A stretch of 64,000 bases of DNA from Yamadazyma tenuis (lineage: Eukaryota > Ascomycota > Pichiomycetes > Serinales > Debaryomycetaceae), in the NCBI RefSeq assembly GCF_029203305.1, contig NC_089465.1:744001-808000 (forward strand), written 5' to 3'. Position 1 is the first letter of the stretch. Each line of letters opens with the position of its first letter. Shown here piece by piece: positions 1 through 10,074 of this stretch. The notes under the pieces are model-generated. The model had not been told where the DNA came from and ran no database searches. It saw nothing but the letters and a program-made list of their open reading frames with translations. The translations under genes and the position numbers were made by a program.

Positions 1-948
1 GAAGGATTCCCCTTCTCACTCGAACCTCAATCTGGTGTATTTATGGCAACCCCGTTGGTGTCTGAAAAAGGAATGGCGACCATCAAACTGCAACTTCAAA
101 CTCCTGGAGGACATTCATCCATGCCACCAGATCATACTTCCATTGGTATGATCAGTGAATTGGTTTACTTGCTTGAAAACAACCCCTTTGAACCCCTTTT
201 GACGTCTAAAAACCCTACTCTCAATATGCTTCAGTGTGTAGCTACCCATTTCGGTGACAAGCTCCCTCCCAGTTATAGGGAAGCCATTTTGAAGGCTGAC
301 TATGATACCAAATCCAATCAAATTGTCGTTGATGCTTTACAAAAGGATGTTGCTACTAGATACTTCATCAGGACTTCTCAAGCAGTTGACATTATCAAAG
401 GGGGCGAGAAAGCCAATGCATTACCTGAGGCTGTAACCTTGACCGTGAACCATAGAATTGCGCTTGAAAGTTCTATCAAAGAGATAGTGGACAGATTCAT
501 GAAGTATGCTAAAATAGTGGCTGTGAAATATAATTTGGGCTTGAATTTGGAGGGAACACCAGTCATTGATAGCGAAGGAAAGTTTGGAATCTTAGATGTG
601 ACTCTCGATGGTAGCAAGCTCGAACCTGTGGAACCATCTCCTTCAGATGACACGGTTTGGGAGTATTTGGCTGGAGTATCGAGACATTTGATGCATGACT
701 TAATCAAACCAGATTTGGAATATGACTTTGTAGTCACTCCAATGGTGATGCAAGCGAACACTGATACTGCCCGTTATCATCACTTGACCAAAAGTATCTT
801 TAGATACAGCCCCAGTCTTGGTCAAATGATAAATTTCCACAGTATCGATGAACGTCTTGAATTCGATGCCCATTTACATTTGATTGCATTCTTCTTTGAA
901 TATTTGCAGACCATAGACACCCCAGATGCCGAAAACCAAAAATTGTAA
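1..948 (+). CDS. CPS1: Vacuolar carboxypeptidase S, 3' part of gene
   Basis: The reading frame is open from base 1, so the start codon and N-terminal part lie outside the window; about 315 C-terminal residues are present. The protein belongs to the M20 zinc metallopeptidase family. The stretch TPGGHSSMPP near the visible N-terminus and the late NTDTARYHHL segment are typical of yeast Cps1, a membrane-anchored vacuolar enzyme that releases C-terminal residues from peptides. The dimerisation region and end of the catalytic domain are visible; the first metal ligands are not. It converges on COX10 with a 60-base gap. Family assignment is firm; the exact paralogue is inferred. Confidence 0.88.
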   Translation, partial: EGFPFSLEPQSGVFMATPLVSEKGMATIKLQLQTPGGHSSMPPDHTSIGMISELVYLLENNPFEPLLTSKNPTLNMLQCVATHFGDKLPPSYREAILKADYDTKSNQIVVDALQKDVATRYFIRTSQAVDIIKGGEKANALPEAVTLTVNHRIALESSIKEIVDRFMKYAKIVAVKYNLGLNLEGTPVIDSEGKFGILDVTLDGSKLEPVEPSPSDDTVWEYLAGVSRHLMHDLIKPDLEYDFVVTPMVMQANTDTARYHHLTKSIFRYSPSLGQMINFHSIDERLEFDAHLHLIAFFFEYLQTIDTPDAENQKL

Positions 949-1008
949 CGAGTCATTGTATAATAAGTATGTGATATATAATATTTTAAACTATGTACAA
1001 GTTTATCT

Positions 1009-2298
1009 TTATGCAAGTGTCTTATTGTTTTCACCCTCATATATCCCCAAATATGTGAAAAGTCTGTCCCATTGGCCCTTTTTGTGGACCATGGCTAACA
1101 TTAGTACTGCTGGCAAATGGTAAACCGAGCCCCAGAAAAGTTTTCTAGCATGTACATTAGCCTTTTGTAAACCTTCCACTGTAGGACCTTTCGCAGACTG
1201 GTAGTTGATCTTCTGTTGGCTCCAAAATTGATAAGCAAGGTATGCTAGCCAGGCATTTACAATAGAGGAATCCACCAGGAACATCCAGTCAGTAACATCA
1301 AAGTAGCTTAACCCAAAGCATATTGGAAACATCAATAAAGAATATCTCAAAGACACCCTAGCATTAAGTCTCGGATTTTCAGCAGCCGTCATTATGTACC
1401 CTGCATCTTTATACTGTTGTGCAATGTTGTGTGACAACGAGTTGAAATGAGGAAACTGCCAGGCATATAGCAAACCCGCCAAACACCAAGCACCCGGATG
1501 CCATAAGGAGGACGACGCGGCCCATCCCATTAAAGGGGGAATGGCGCCCACCAAAGCACCCACCCATGTATTTATGATGGATTTTCGTTTCAAAGTTGTG
1601 TATATCCCCCCATATAATACAATGTTCATTACTCCTAAGATTGCCACGGTGGGATTGACTCCATAGTTGAGCATGATAGCACCTAGAGCACCCGTAGCCG
1701 CTGCAAATTGATATGCCTGAGTGCTCGTCAACTGTCCTGTTACAATGGGCCTGTTTGAAGTTCTGACCATTCTTCTATCAAATTCAGGTTCCCTTCCCAT
1801 ATTTATAGCATTGGCAGCTCCCGAGCATAAGGTGGTCCCTATAGCAAGAAACATCAACTCTTGTATAGAAACTGTGTAGGGCGACAATGCGTACGAGCTT
1901 ATTGAACTCAACATAACAAGAACCGTTAAGTTTGGTTTGGTCAATTTGATATATGGCCTAATTAAAGCTTTGAGGGAAGTTTCTTCAATGGCCACCTTTT
2001 TTGGAGTTACTTTGAATGGAATGTGCGAATCTTGACATGTCAAAACCTTGGAAGTCACTTCATGTAGTACTCTTTTGCTGTCTGCTGATTGGGAAGCAGG
2101 TTGTGAATTCTTGTAAAGGTGACGTTGATTAAGGAGGTATTGATTATTGAGAAAGTTCTGGGATACCACGAGGCGCTTTTTGGTATTATTGAAGAAGAAG
2201 TTGAAGTTATTGATATGGTTTAGCCTGTTGACCATTAACAACTTCGAAGACATGATGGGAGAAGGTGTATGTAATTTGTTGAAAACGATAGATCTCAC
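1009..2298 (-). CDS. COX10: Protoheme IX farnesyltransferase, mitochondrial (heme O synthase)
   Basis: 429 residues. Cox10 farnesylates heme b to heme o in the mitochondrial inner membrane, the first step of heme a synthesis for cytochrome c oxidase. The UbiA-type polyprenyltransferase domain occupies roughly residues 105-400. It has the prenyl-diphosphate/Mg motif GAANAINMGREPEFDRRM with its conserved Asp, then several hydrophobic helices. The first ~80 residues are rich in Asn, Arg and Ser with almost no acidic residues, as in a mitochondrial presequence. A second Met at residue 16 could also be the start. The gene converges on CPS1 and lies back to back with the 3' end of RPN8. Confidence 0.93.
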   Translation of the reverse strand: MRSIVFNKLHTPSPIMSSKLLMVNRLNHINNFNFFFNNTKKRLVVSQNFLNNQYLLNQRHLYKNSQPASQSADSKRVLHEVTSKVLTCQDSHIPFKVTPKKVAIEETSLKALIRPYIKLTKPNLTVLVMLSSISSYALSPYTVSIQELMFLAIGTTLCSGAANAINMGREPEFDRRMVRTSNRPIVTGQLTSTQAYQFAAATGALGAIMLNYGVNPTVAILGVMNIVLYGGIYTTLKRKSIINTWVGALVGAIPPLMGWAASSSLWHPGAWCLAGLLYAWQFPHFNSLSHNIAQQYKDAGYIMTAAENPRLNARVSLRYSLLMFPICFGLSYFDVTDWMFLVDSSIVNAWLAYLAYQFWSQQKINYQSAKGPTVEGLQKANVHARKLFWGSVYHLPAVLMLAMVHKKGQWDRLFTYLGIYEGENNKTLA

Positions 2299-2404
2299 TT
2301 GATGAAAATTTTTAGACTTCGCACTATCAAATTAATGAATTTACTCAGGAGACATTGGGTGTGAGGATGTATTAGTATTTATAGTGATAATTTAGTATAC
2401 GAAT

Positions 2405-3334
2405 CTACACGGTCTTCCCTTCGTTCAACATTTTGTTTTCCAATTTGTTTTCAATCAAATCATGGAAAGCAATAATACTTCTCACCAAGGTACTGATGTA
2501 AACCATCATCAATTGATCGTTCGTTTTCACCGTGAAGGCGGTGTTCAAGGGATTGGTGGAATTTTTGGGGTCATTTCCGGCCTCCATCATCGAGCCCTCG
2601 TTTAAGTTAGGTAACAAGTTGAAAACGTTTTGTAACTTACCCAAAATCGTATGGTTTATTGGTAAAGACTGTTTGTAAACCTTGTCCAAGTATTTAGAAA
2701 TGTCTGCCAATTTTTGATGTAATCCCAAAAGGGATTGGTAGTTCTGGGTCACCTTCAATGATAAAGACCCAGCAGCTTGATCCCTTATATCTCTGAGTAA
2801 ATGCTCCACCCCGATTTCTTCAGCTTCCTCAGCTTCGATAATAGAAGGTACGTGGATAAAAGTTCGTTCTGCAGCAGATCCATCATTCTTGATATCATCA
2901 ACTGCATAGTAGGCGTCAGTGGGTATACCAATAGACTCACGAGGTTGCACATCAACGATCAAAAGTAAAGGGTTGGTGGTATACTTCTTGAACACATCAT
3001 TAATCTTCAAATCACTAGGCTTTAACTTCGGGCCTGAATGATACCATCCAATTAATCTTTCTTTGGCGTTGATTTTCTTATACATCTCTCCCATACTCTC
3101 GATGAAGTTGTGATCCAAGAACCATACTCCAGGATTTTTGTCGTCTTCTTCAAATGGAATAGCGTAACTATTGGTGGCACGAATCGTATCTGATGAATTG
3201 TCTCCGAGTAAAACACCAACCACACGCTTGTTAGAGTCTTGGGCTACTCTGTTGAAGTGGTCAACCACAGACAAAAGCACAAGTGGCGAAACTGTCACCG
3301 TTTTATTTAAGAAAATCGATTCGTTTGTGGACAT
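2405..3334 (-). CDS. RPN8: 26S proteasome regulatory subunit Rpn8
   Basis: 309 residues. The N-terminal MPN domain begins [18 protein letters not shown] and contains GVLLGD and GWYHSGPKL. Rpn8 is the non-catalytic MPN partner of the deubiquitinase Rpn11 in the proteasome lid. The full zinc-binding JAMM set is not present, as is usual for Rpn8. The C-terminal half is helical and ends in a Lys/Glu-rich tail. It is divergent from GPN2, with only 74 bases between the start codons, so the two share a promoter. A GAGGGCAAA string in that gap (minus strand) resembles Rpn4 sites only loosely. Confidence 0.95.
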   Translation of the reverse strand: MSTNESIFLNKTVTVSPLVLLSVVDHFNRVAQDSNKRVVGVLLGDNSSDTIRATNSYAIPFEEDDKNPGVWFLDHNFIESMGEMYKKINAKERLIGWYHSGPKLKPSDLKINDVFKKYTTNPLLLIVDVQPRESIGIPTDAYYAVDDIKNDGSAAERTFIHVPSIIEAEEAEEIGVEHLLRDIRDQAAGSLSLKVTQNYQSLLGLHQKLADISKYLDKVYKQSLPINHTILGKLQNVFNLLPNLNEGSMMEAGNDPKNSTNPLNTAFTVKTNDQLMMVYISTLVRSIIAFHDLIENKLENKMLNEGKTV

Positions 3335-3408
3335 TGATGCTTAGTTCGAGTGTTTGCCCTCGAAACATTTCCATTATGATTTTCGCGCAACCATCGGACT
3401 AAGAGGAA

Positions 3409-4461
3409 ATGTTTGGTCAGATCGTAATAGGCCCACCAGGAAGTGGCAAGTCTACTTATTGCTACGGAATGCACCAGTTCCTTCTGGCAATAGGTAGGAA
3501 ACCTAGTATCATAAATCTTGATCCTGCAAACGATCTGGTTCCTTACCCAGTGGATCTTGATATCCGCGACTACATCACTGTGGAAGAAATCATGGATGAG
3601 CTTAGTTTAGGACCTAATGGCTCACTCATGTATGCCATGACAAACCTTCTGGATCATTTAATTGAAGAGTTTATTCAGGAAGTTAAAGAGCTTGTGAAGT
3701 CTGGGAGCTATTTAGTTTTTGACTGTCCTGGTCAAGTAGAACTCTTTACTCATGATAACTCGATGTTCAGATTGTTTAAGAAGCTAACAAAGGCCGACGA
3801 CTTGAGACTATGCTGTGTGAATCTAGTGGACTCCGTTCATCTTGTGTCTCCATCTCTGTACATTTCGGTGCTTCTTTTAAGTTTACGATCAATGTTACAA
3901 ATGAATATGCCACAGATAAACGTCATCTCCAAAATCGATATGATCAAGAGCTACGGTCAGTTACCATTCCGGTTGGACTATTATACTGAGGTTCAGGACT
4001 TGAAGTATTTAAGTCCAATGCTTGAGAAGGAGTCAAATTCGCCATTGGGAAAACGGTTTGTGCATTTGAGTGAGACAATTGGTGATATTATTGAAGACTT
4101 TAATCTAGTGTCATTTGAAGTGCTAAGTGTTGAAAATAAGAAGAGCATGATTAACTTGTTAGCTGTGATAGACAAAGCAAATGGGTACAGCTTCGGTACC
4201 AATGAGATAAGTGGTGATACCATATGGAGTGATGCTGTGAGGTCTTCGACTTCCCATATGATTGATATTGACATCCACGAAAGATGGATAGAGAATAAAG
4301 AGAAACTCGACGAACAAGAGCAAAAGGAATCAGAGGAAATTATGAGCAGCCCGGAAAATACTGAACAGGGCGTTACACAAGTTGCTACAGAAGACGACCA
4401 ATGGGAAATGGAGTTGAAAAATTGGGAGAATCAAACTGGTCTCAATGCCATTAGACGATAA
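3409..4461 (+). CDS. GPN2: GPN-loop GTPase 2
   Basis: 350 residues, close to the family length. It has a P-loop GPPGSGKST at residues 8-16, a GPN loop (LGPNG), a G3-like DCPGQVE and SKID as the base-recognition motif. GPN GTPases act in assembly and nuclear import of RNA polymerases II and III. The C-terminal third is acidic and variable. A CTG codon lies in FL-CTG-AIGR near residue 27, where the S. cerevisiae protein, as I recall it, has Asn; this fits CTG read as Ser. BUD27, also linked to RNA polymerase assembly, is close downstream, though I cannot say this is more than chance. Confidence 0.94.
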   Translation: MFGQIVIGPPGSGKSTYCYGMHQFLLAIGRKPSIINLDPANDLVPYPVDLDIRDYITVEEIMDELSLGPNGSLMYAMTNLLDHLIEEFIQEVKELVKSGSYLVFDCPGQVELFTHDNSMFRLFKKLTKADDLRLCCVNLVDSVHLVSPSLYISVLLLSLRSMLQMNMPQINVISKIDMIKSYGQLPFRLDYYTEVQDLKYLSPMLEKESNSPLGKRFVHLSETIGDIIEDFNLVSFEVLSVENKKSMINLLAVIDKANGYSFGTNEISGDTIWSDAVRSSTSHMIDIDIHERWIENKEKLDEQEQKESEEIMSSPENTEQGVTQVATEDDQWEMELKNWENQTGLNAIRR

Positions 4462-4503
4462 ACTCCGGCATAAACCACCAAGATTGTATATATATTCATG
4501 TAC

Positions 4504-4794
4504 TTATTTTAATAATGAACTAGCCAACGTCAAGTCTTCGTCTCCACTGTATCCCTTTAAGAACTCAGCCAATGATTTGCTGTGAGAATCGATTTTCTTG
4601 GTCAATTCAACAACCATTCTTTTGCTTTCGTTCAATACCTCAACTTGTTTCTTCAATTCATAAGGATCTGCATTGTTTGTTCTCATCTGATCCACAAGGC
4701 TCGCCTGTTCGGCAGTTTCTTGATTATACAAGGATTCTTCCTTTATGAGTCTTTTCAAAGCGTTGACTTTGATTTCCAATGGAGTAGGTGCCAT
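4504..4794 (-). CDS. RBL2: Tubulin-folding cofactor A
   Basis: 96 residues, almost entirely helical with a heptad-like pattern, beginning MAPTPLEIKVNALKRLIKEE. This matches the TBCA/Rbl2 family, small three-helix-bundle proteins that bind free beta-tubulin during folding and protect cells from excess beta-tubulin. The length is typical. It lies tail to tail with GPN2 (42-base gap) and is divergent from BUD27, whose probable start is 86 bases away. Confidence 0.9.
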   Translation of the reverse strand: MAPTPLEIKVNALKRLIKEESLYNQETAEQASLVDQMRTNNADPYELKKQVEVLNESKRMVVELTKKIDSHSKSLAEFLKGYSGDEDLTLASSLLK

Positions 4795-4880
4795 ATTACC
4801 GGACGTGTTGTATGTGGAAAACAGTTTCGCGACTGCGTCTTTTTTTGGCGATGAGAAACTCCATTACAAATCGAGTTGAG

Positions 4881-7106
4881 ATGGCTGACTTCATTGATGT
4901 GGGCTATTTGAAGTCTCAACGAAACATTTTGATATCACAGATCGATTTATATAAGGAGCTTAAAATAGATATCAACAAAAATCCCTCAGAGAATGGAAAA
5001 GTAATGGTTTTGATTGGAGATGGTTATTTCACCGAGAAGACCGTGAGTGAGGCTGATGAGTTTCTTGACAGGAGGATTCATAGTTTAAGCGACATTGTCG
5101 ATAGGTTCAATATGAGCATCAAACATGAAAGTAACGAGTCAGAGAAACTCAAAAGTTCGTTTGTACGAGATGACTATGATAATGCCGTAAGAGAGATGAA
5201 GTCCGAAGAGAAGCTTAACGAAGAAGGACTTCCGTTTATGGACATTGTGGAGGAGATGGATGATAATGGTAATATTATAGGGGTAACTGTCAATAACAAG
5301 AAACATAAGGATTACACTATAATGTCATTAGATCATGATAACTACTCTAATTCAGCAAGCAAGAACATTGAGGAAGAGTCAAAAACACTCCAACTGACCA
5401 TACCAGGTCTAGAAGATGAAGAGTTTGTGGATATACAAGAAGAATTAGACGAATATGGAAATGTGATTGGTGTCAAATTGGGGAAGGTTGATGAGTTTGA
5501 ACCTTTTGAAGACAAACCTGATAATGATAATGATGATGGGGGTCAAATTAAGGAGTTGCTTGAAGATTTGGAGGTCTATGGAACCCCAAATGGCCAGTCT
5601 AACACACCGAAGACGAATAATCTAGATATTTCACATGTTCTTGATAAGATCGATGAGTTAGACTTGAGTGGTGAAGACAAGTTTAGGCTCAAGCTGATTG
5701 TTCTTGATAAGGAAAAGGCAATTGACGAGCCTAAAATATCCCAAGTAGAATCATACAGAGAAGATGAGGAAGATGAAGAAGAACCACAAAACTTTGAAGA
5801 GAAATTGCCTCAAGATCATATAATCATAAACAAGAAAGATTTGCTAGAGTTGGAGGTTCTTGCGGATGATTTCAATGAGGGTTACGAAGAAGAAGAGGAA
5901 GAAGAAGGACTTGACGACGATTATGATTTTGAGTTTGAGGAAGATGGATACGATGAAAATGAAGATGACGATGATCTAGATGATGAATATGAGAGCAGTT
6001 TTTTTGGTCACTCTAAAGCAAACGATATGTTGTGGGGTCAAATTAACAAGTTGAGGGAATCCAAAGTAAAGGAGAAAATTCCAGCTAAGTCCAATATTGT
6101 ACTTGAAAAATCAGGTGCAAAACAGGTTAAGAAGTCTGTGACATTCAATGAAGAGTTGGATATTTTCGAAATTGAGAGGATCAAGAAGGAAGACTATGAG
6201 CAGCCAAAGCCGATATCTAGGTTTAAGCAATTGAAAGAGCGTCATAATGAGACTTCAAACAAAGCAAAACCTAACAATGCTGAAGGCTCAGTAAGTGATA
6301 TTGTGGAGAGACCAGTTGGTGATATTGTGGAGAGACCAGTTGGTGATATTGTGGAGAGATCAGTAAGTGATATTATGGAGAGACCAGTTGGTGATATTGT
6401 GGAGAGACCAGTAAGTGATATTATGGAGAGACCAGTTGGTGATATTGTGGAGAGACTGCGAGACAATATGGAGTTACCCAATTACACTGTTACAGATAAT
6501 TCGAATGAACTAGCAAGAGATATCAAAAGCAGGCAGCCCAGAGTGTCTCGATTCAAGAAAGACAAAGAAAGTGTCAAAATCGAGAATCCCAAATCCACCA
6601 AGGAACTTGTGCACAACCTTACATCCACAAATATACAGGTGACTGACATTGTGGAACAGCCTATGAACGAAATTTTTGAAACCTCTGCTGACGTCTCAGT
6701 CCAAAATGAATCAGAAAGAGAACTCCTCAGAATGATTCAGGAATACAGCCAAGAGAATGATGAAATCGAGGGCCCTGTGATCACCAACTTGAGTGACATA
6801 CAAAAGTTAAACGAGATGCACGATCGTTTGGATGTCGACAGCTACGAGATCCCTCATGACCACGATCATGAACATGATCATGATAGCCACTCACCCGAGA
6901 GAGTATCCAACGACATTCCTATTACCGAAAAGGACACCAACACAACCGGTGATTTGATAGAAGTCATGGAAAATGACCAGGTAGATTTCGAAGTGAGAAG
7001 CGAGTACTTTCGTTTCAAAGACCAACTCAAGGCGAAGAGCAGTTCTGATCGAGAGATTGAACCTTTGGTGAAACAGAGTCGGTTTAAGCAACGGTTACAC
7101 CAGTGA
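4881..7106 (+). CDS. BUD27: Unconventional prefoldin, URI/Bud27 family
   Basis: 741 residues from the chosen start. The frame opens further upstream (ATG at 4788 and 4851), but 4788 would overlap the RBL2 start, and the prefoldin-like sequence begins at MADFIDVGYLKSQRN. The N-terminal ~110 residues form the prefoldin alpha-like domain with VLIGDGYFTEK. Long acidic stretches follow, then an octapeptide repeat (residues 470-525), then repeated SRFK motifs, the last close to the C-terminus, as in fungal Bud27 proteins. Bud27/URI takes part in cytoplasmic assembly of RNA polymerases and in TOR-linked translation. A His/Asp-rich string (HDHDHEHDHDSH) lies near residue 660. Function is inferred from the family. 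Confidence 0.87.
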   Translation: MADFIDVGYLKSQRNILISQIDLYKELKIDINKNPSENGKVMVLIGDGYFTEKTVSEADEFLDRRIHSLSDIVDRFNMSIKHESNESEKLKSSFVRDDYDNAVREMKSEEKLNEEGLPFMDIVEEMDDNGNIIGVTVNNKKHKDYTIMSLDHDNYSNSASKNIEEESKTLQLTIPGLEDEEFVDIQEELDEYGNVIGVKLGKVDEFEPFEDKPDNDNDDGGQIKELLEDLEVYGTPNGQSNTPKTNNLDISHVLDKIDELDLSGEDKFRLKLIVLDKEKAIDEPKISQVESYREDEEDEEEPQNFEEKLPQDHIIINKKDLLELEVLADDFNEGYEEEEEEEGLDDDYDFEFEEDGYDENEDDDDLDDEYESSFFGHSKANDMLWGQINKLRESKVKEKIPAKSNIVLEKSGAKQVKKSVTFNEELDIFEIERIKKEDYEQPKPISRFKQLKERHNETSNKAKPNNAEGSVSDIVERPVGDIVERPVGDIVERSVSDIMERPVGDIVERPVSDIMERPVGDIVERLRDNMELPNYTVTDNSNELARDIKSRQPRVSRFKKDKESVKIENPKSTKELVHNLTSTNIQVTDIVEQPMNEIFETSADVSVQNESERELLRMIQEYSQENDEIEGPVITNLSDIQKLNEMHDRLDVDSYEIPHDHDHEHDHDSHSPERVSNDIPITEKDTNTTGDLIEVMENDQVDFEVRSEYFRFKDQLKAKSSSDREIEPLVKQSRFKQRLHQ
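6288..6455 (+). repeat. 24-bp coding tandem repeat in BUD27
   Basis: Seven in-frame copies of a 24-base unit encode the octapeptide (S/P)-V-(S/G)-D-I-(V/M)-E-R. The copies are nearly identical at DNA level. Two subtypes, VSDI(V/M)ER and VGDIVER, are interleaved, which suggests recent unequal exchange. The unit also keeps the opposite strand open for 79 codons, which I regard as a by-product. Confidence 0.95.
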
Positions 7107-7286
7107 TTGTGGGCGTATTTTCATCACCGTAACACAAAACTTCAACCCAAAATTAATTTACACCAGTATACGAACCGTACTAGTCAGTGAAGTAAACATA
7201 TAGTCGTCCATATACACAACTATCCCTAATATAGAAGGTTGGCAACTATGCTACATTCAGAATAAAACTCCGGATTCCGTTTTCGA

Positions 7287-7334
7287 GCAAACACTGCCCC
7301 AAGCAAACACTTCCCCAGGAAAACACTGCCCCAA
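7287..7334 (+). repeat. 16-bp tandem repeat, three copies
   Basis: Three adjacent units of the form GCAAACACTGCCCCAA lie at 7287-7302, 7303-7318 and 7319-7334, followed by a partial fourth (GCAAA). Copies differ at one to three positions. They sit about 740 bases upstream of ACH1 in noncoding DNA. Confidence 0.85.
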
Positions 7335-8020
7335 GCAAATAATTAATCAAGCATAATTTATAACCCCACAATTCAGTATTCAGCTTGTGGCAACAGCGGA
7401 GACACAAAAGGTAAACATGGGGTCGGGCAATAATTGCAGAATTTTAATTGGACGGAAACTCCGAATTAACCGGTTAGGGGTCAGGAGTTAAGCATCACCC
7501 ACAACCCGGCAGTAAGCTCATGGGCCCATGATTCATATAAAAAAATGAACCATAGATAGCAATATATTAACTGTCACAGAAACGCTAGCAGAAATTTGCA
7601 GCCACGGATAAATTTGTTTATCTTCCCCTCCAGCCAAACCAGTGTAGCCAGTGTTGGATCCTTCTCATATCTTCCCCTCCGAGACTCGGAAACATTTGGG
7701 AAGTTTGGGAATATGCGACTGTGTACAGGAACGGAGTTTAATGTCGCGCACTGGAGTGAGTTGATGAGCTAGAAGGTTGCTTACTGAAGGTAAGAATTGG
7801 GACGGGGTATGACGTACAAGAGGAAAACTCAAATGACAGGATAGGGGACCATGCAACATACCCATTGATATTTTTGGAGACATTTTCCAGGTGAACTCGA
7901 GGAAATACAGAGATTGTTGGGTTACGGGGATTCGGGTAGATATGGTCCGTGCACGCCGGAAATGCTGCACCAAAAAATAGTACAGTGAAGCTCGCCTCAA
8001 CGAATTTCTTTTCTGCAAGG

Positions 8021-8028
8021 TATAAATA
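8021..8028 (+). promoter_or_regulatory. TATA box of ACH1
   Basis: TATAAATA lies 45 bases before the ACH1 start codon, in a position plausible for a strongly regulated yeast promoter. Confidence 0.6.
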
Positions 8029-8072
8029 CAAATCGATTTCACCCGTTTTTTCTACAATTATCTATACCCACA

Positions 8073-9647
8073 ATGTCTTCCATCCTTAAACAAAGAGTTA
8101 GATATCAACCATATTTAAAAAAATTGAGAACCGCTGAAGAATGTGTCAGCTTATTCAAGCACGGCCAATATTTGGGTTGGTCTGGATTCACGGGTGTTGG
8201 TGCTCCTAAAGCGATTCCAACTGCTTTGGCAGATCACGTTGAGAAGAACAACTTGCAAGGAAAGCTCGGATTTAATTTGTTCGTTGGAGCCTCCGCTGGT
8301 CCAGAAGAAAGCAGATGGGCTGAAAACTCCATGATTTTAAGAAGATCTCCTCATCAAGTCGGTAAACCTATCGCTGCTGCTATCAATGATGGTAGAACTC
8401 AATTTTTCGATAAACATCTTTCCATGTTCCCACAGGACTTAACTTATGGGTTCTACACCAAGAATAAGCCAGATAACTCAAACTTGGACTTCACGATCAT
8501 TGAAGCCACTGCTATCAAGGAAGATGGTTCCATTGTTCCCGGTCCTGCGGTGGGTGCTTCTCCAGAAATGTTGAGCGTTTCCAACAACATCATCATTGAG
8601 GTCAACACTAATACTCCAAGTTTCGAAGGGTTGCACGACATTGACTTGCCTGTTAACCCTCCATTCAGGCAACCTTACCCTCACACCTCGGCTGATTTCA
8701 AGATTGGCGTTGATTCCATTCCAGTGGACCCATCTAAGGTGGTGGCCATTGTCGAAACCACACAAAGAGATAAGGTTCCTCCAAACACCCCAAGTGATGA
8801 GGTGTCTCAAAACATTGCCGGTCATTTGATTCAGTTTTTAGAACACGAAGTGGCTCAAGGTAGATTACCTTCCAATTTGCACCCATTACAGAGTGGTATT
8901 GGAAATATTGCTAATGCTGTGGTTGAAGGATTGGCCGATTCCAACTTTAAGAACTTGACTGTTTGGACTGAAGTGTTGCAAGATTCCTTCTTAGATTTCT
9001 TTTCCAGTGGATCTTTAGACTATGCCACTGCTACCTCTATCAGATTGACTGAAGCTGGTTTTGAAAGATTTTACGAGAACTGGGATGAATTCTCCAAGAA
9101 GCTTTGTCTCAGATCTCAAGTGGTATCCAACTCTCCTGAAATCATTAGAAGATTGGGTGTTATCGCTATGAACACCCCAGTTGAAGTGGATATTTACGCT
9201 CATGCCAACTCCACTAACGTTATGGGATCTAGAATGTTGAACGGTTTAGGAGGTTCCGCCGACTTCTTGAGAAATGCCAAGTTGTCTATTATGCACACAC
9301 CATCTGCCAGACCTTCCAAGATCGATCCTACTGGTGTTTCTTGTATTGTGCCAATGGCCACTCACGTTGATCAAACCGAACACGATTTGGACGTGGTTGT
9401 GACCGACCAAGGTTTGGCTGATTTGAGAGGAATGAGTCCAAAGGAAAGAGCTGTAGAAATCATCAAGAAATGTGCTCACCCAGACTACCAAGACCAATTG
9501 ATGGACTACTTCAACAGATCTCTGTTTGAAATGAAGAAGAAGAAGATGTTGCACGAACCTCATATTTTGAAGGATGCCTTCAAGATGCACCTTAACTACC
9601 AAGAAAATGGTACCATGAAGTTGGACAACTGGGATGTGAAGTTCTAG
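8073..9647 (+). CDS. ACH1: Acetyl-CoA hydrolase / acyl-CoA:acetate CoA-transferase
   Basis: 524 residues, full length for the Ach1 family. The protein transfers or hydrolyses CoA between succinyl-CoA/acetyl-CoA and acetate in mitochondria, and is important for acetate handling. Visible landmarks are [15 protein letters not shown] near residue 37, [13 protein letters not shown] and the following WTEVLQDS segment with the putative catalytic Glu, and [12 protein letters not shown] towards the C-terminus. Codon use is strongly biased, indicating high expression. A TATA box and a nearly 1 kb 5' region fit carbon-source control, though I see no certain regulator site. Confidence 0.95.
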   Translation: MSSILKQRVRYQPYLKKLRTAEECVSLFKHGQYLGWSGFTGVGAPKAIPTALADHVEKNNLQGKLGFNLFVGASAGPEESRWAENSMILRRSPHQVGKPIAAAINDGRTQFFDKHLSMFPQDLTYGFYTKNKPDNSNLDFTIIEATAIKEDGSIVPGPAVGASPEMLSVSNNIIIEVNTNTPSFEGLHDIDLPVNPPFRQPYPHTSADFKIGVDSIPVDPSKVVAIVETTQRDKVPPNTPSDEVSQNIAGHLIQFLEHEVAQGRLPSNLHPLQSGIGNIANAVVEGLADSNFKNLTVWTEVLQDSFLDFFSSGSLDYATATSIRLTEAGFERFYENWDEFSKKLCLRSQVVSNSPEIIRRLGVIAMNTPVEVDIYAHANSTNVMGSRMLNGLGGSADFLRNAKLSIMHTPSARPSKIDPTGVSCIVPMATHVDQTEHDLDVVVTDQGLADLRGMSPKERAVEIIKKCAHPDYQDQLMDYFNRSLFEMKKKKMLHEPHILKDAFKMHLNYQENGTMKLDNWDVKF

Positions 9648-10074
9648 AAGAATAACAAGAAGATATATTCATGTTTATAGGTGATGTATATTAATAAAGA
9701 TGCATAAGCTACAAATACGACATTTCGTGCTGCAAACGCGGCAAGCCCAAAAACGTCCCCAACATCAACAGGAGGGGAAGATTACATATTAGAGGGGTAT
9801 AATTAATCCGAAGCAAGCAGCGAGCTAGCTAGACGAGTAAATACAGGAATATATCAGTTTGTTGGACCCCCAAACGAGTCAATTGTTGAACTGATCAACA
9901 TAATTTTTATCTCGGGCAAAGTCTGATGACCGTGTCAATGTCGCTTCCAAAAGAATATCCACATCACGTGATGAAAAATATACACGTGCAATTATATCAC
10001 GTGATTATATCTTGCTCACCCGCGCTGACTATAAAATTTTCTAGAAGTATTTCACTTACTGCTCTCTGTATAAT
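9648..10074. other. Spacer ACH1 to MDJ1
   Basis: 427 bases with no gene. It holds the ACH1 3' end, a G/A-rich middle and the MDJ1 promoter with three CACGTG boxes and a TATAAAA at 10030. Confidence 0.7.
9964..10004. promoter_or_regulatory. Three CACGTG boxes upstream of MDJ1
   Basis: TCACGTGA occurs at 9964-9971 and 9997-10004, and CACGTG at 9983-9988. Spacing is 17-18 bases between centres. CACGTG is the core site of Cbf1-type bHLH factors, which in CUG-clade yeasts are tied to respiratory and ribosomal genes. The identity of the binder is inference. Confidence 0.65.

Larger units (their letters stand above)
7107..8072. other. Gene-free spacer BUD27 to ACH1
   Basis: 966 bases with no credible gene. 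It contains a 16-bp tandem repeat (7287-7334), a perfect 12-bp palindrome CATGGGCCCATG at 7519-7530 and a TATA box before ACH1. Two overlapping minus-strand ORFs of 125 and 97 codons (7665-8042) share no recognisable family features. Confidence 0.7.

Noticed and set aside
6242..6481. 79-codon minus-strand ORF of Ser/Thr/Ile repeats
   Set aside because: It is the reverse of the BUD27 24-bp repeat, which happens to lack stops on the other strand.
7665..8042. Overlapping 125- and 97-codon minus ORFs upstream of ACH1
   Set aside because: Two different frames overlap, no family features, and the region carries the ACH1 TATA box.
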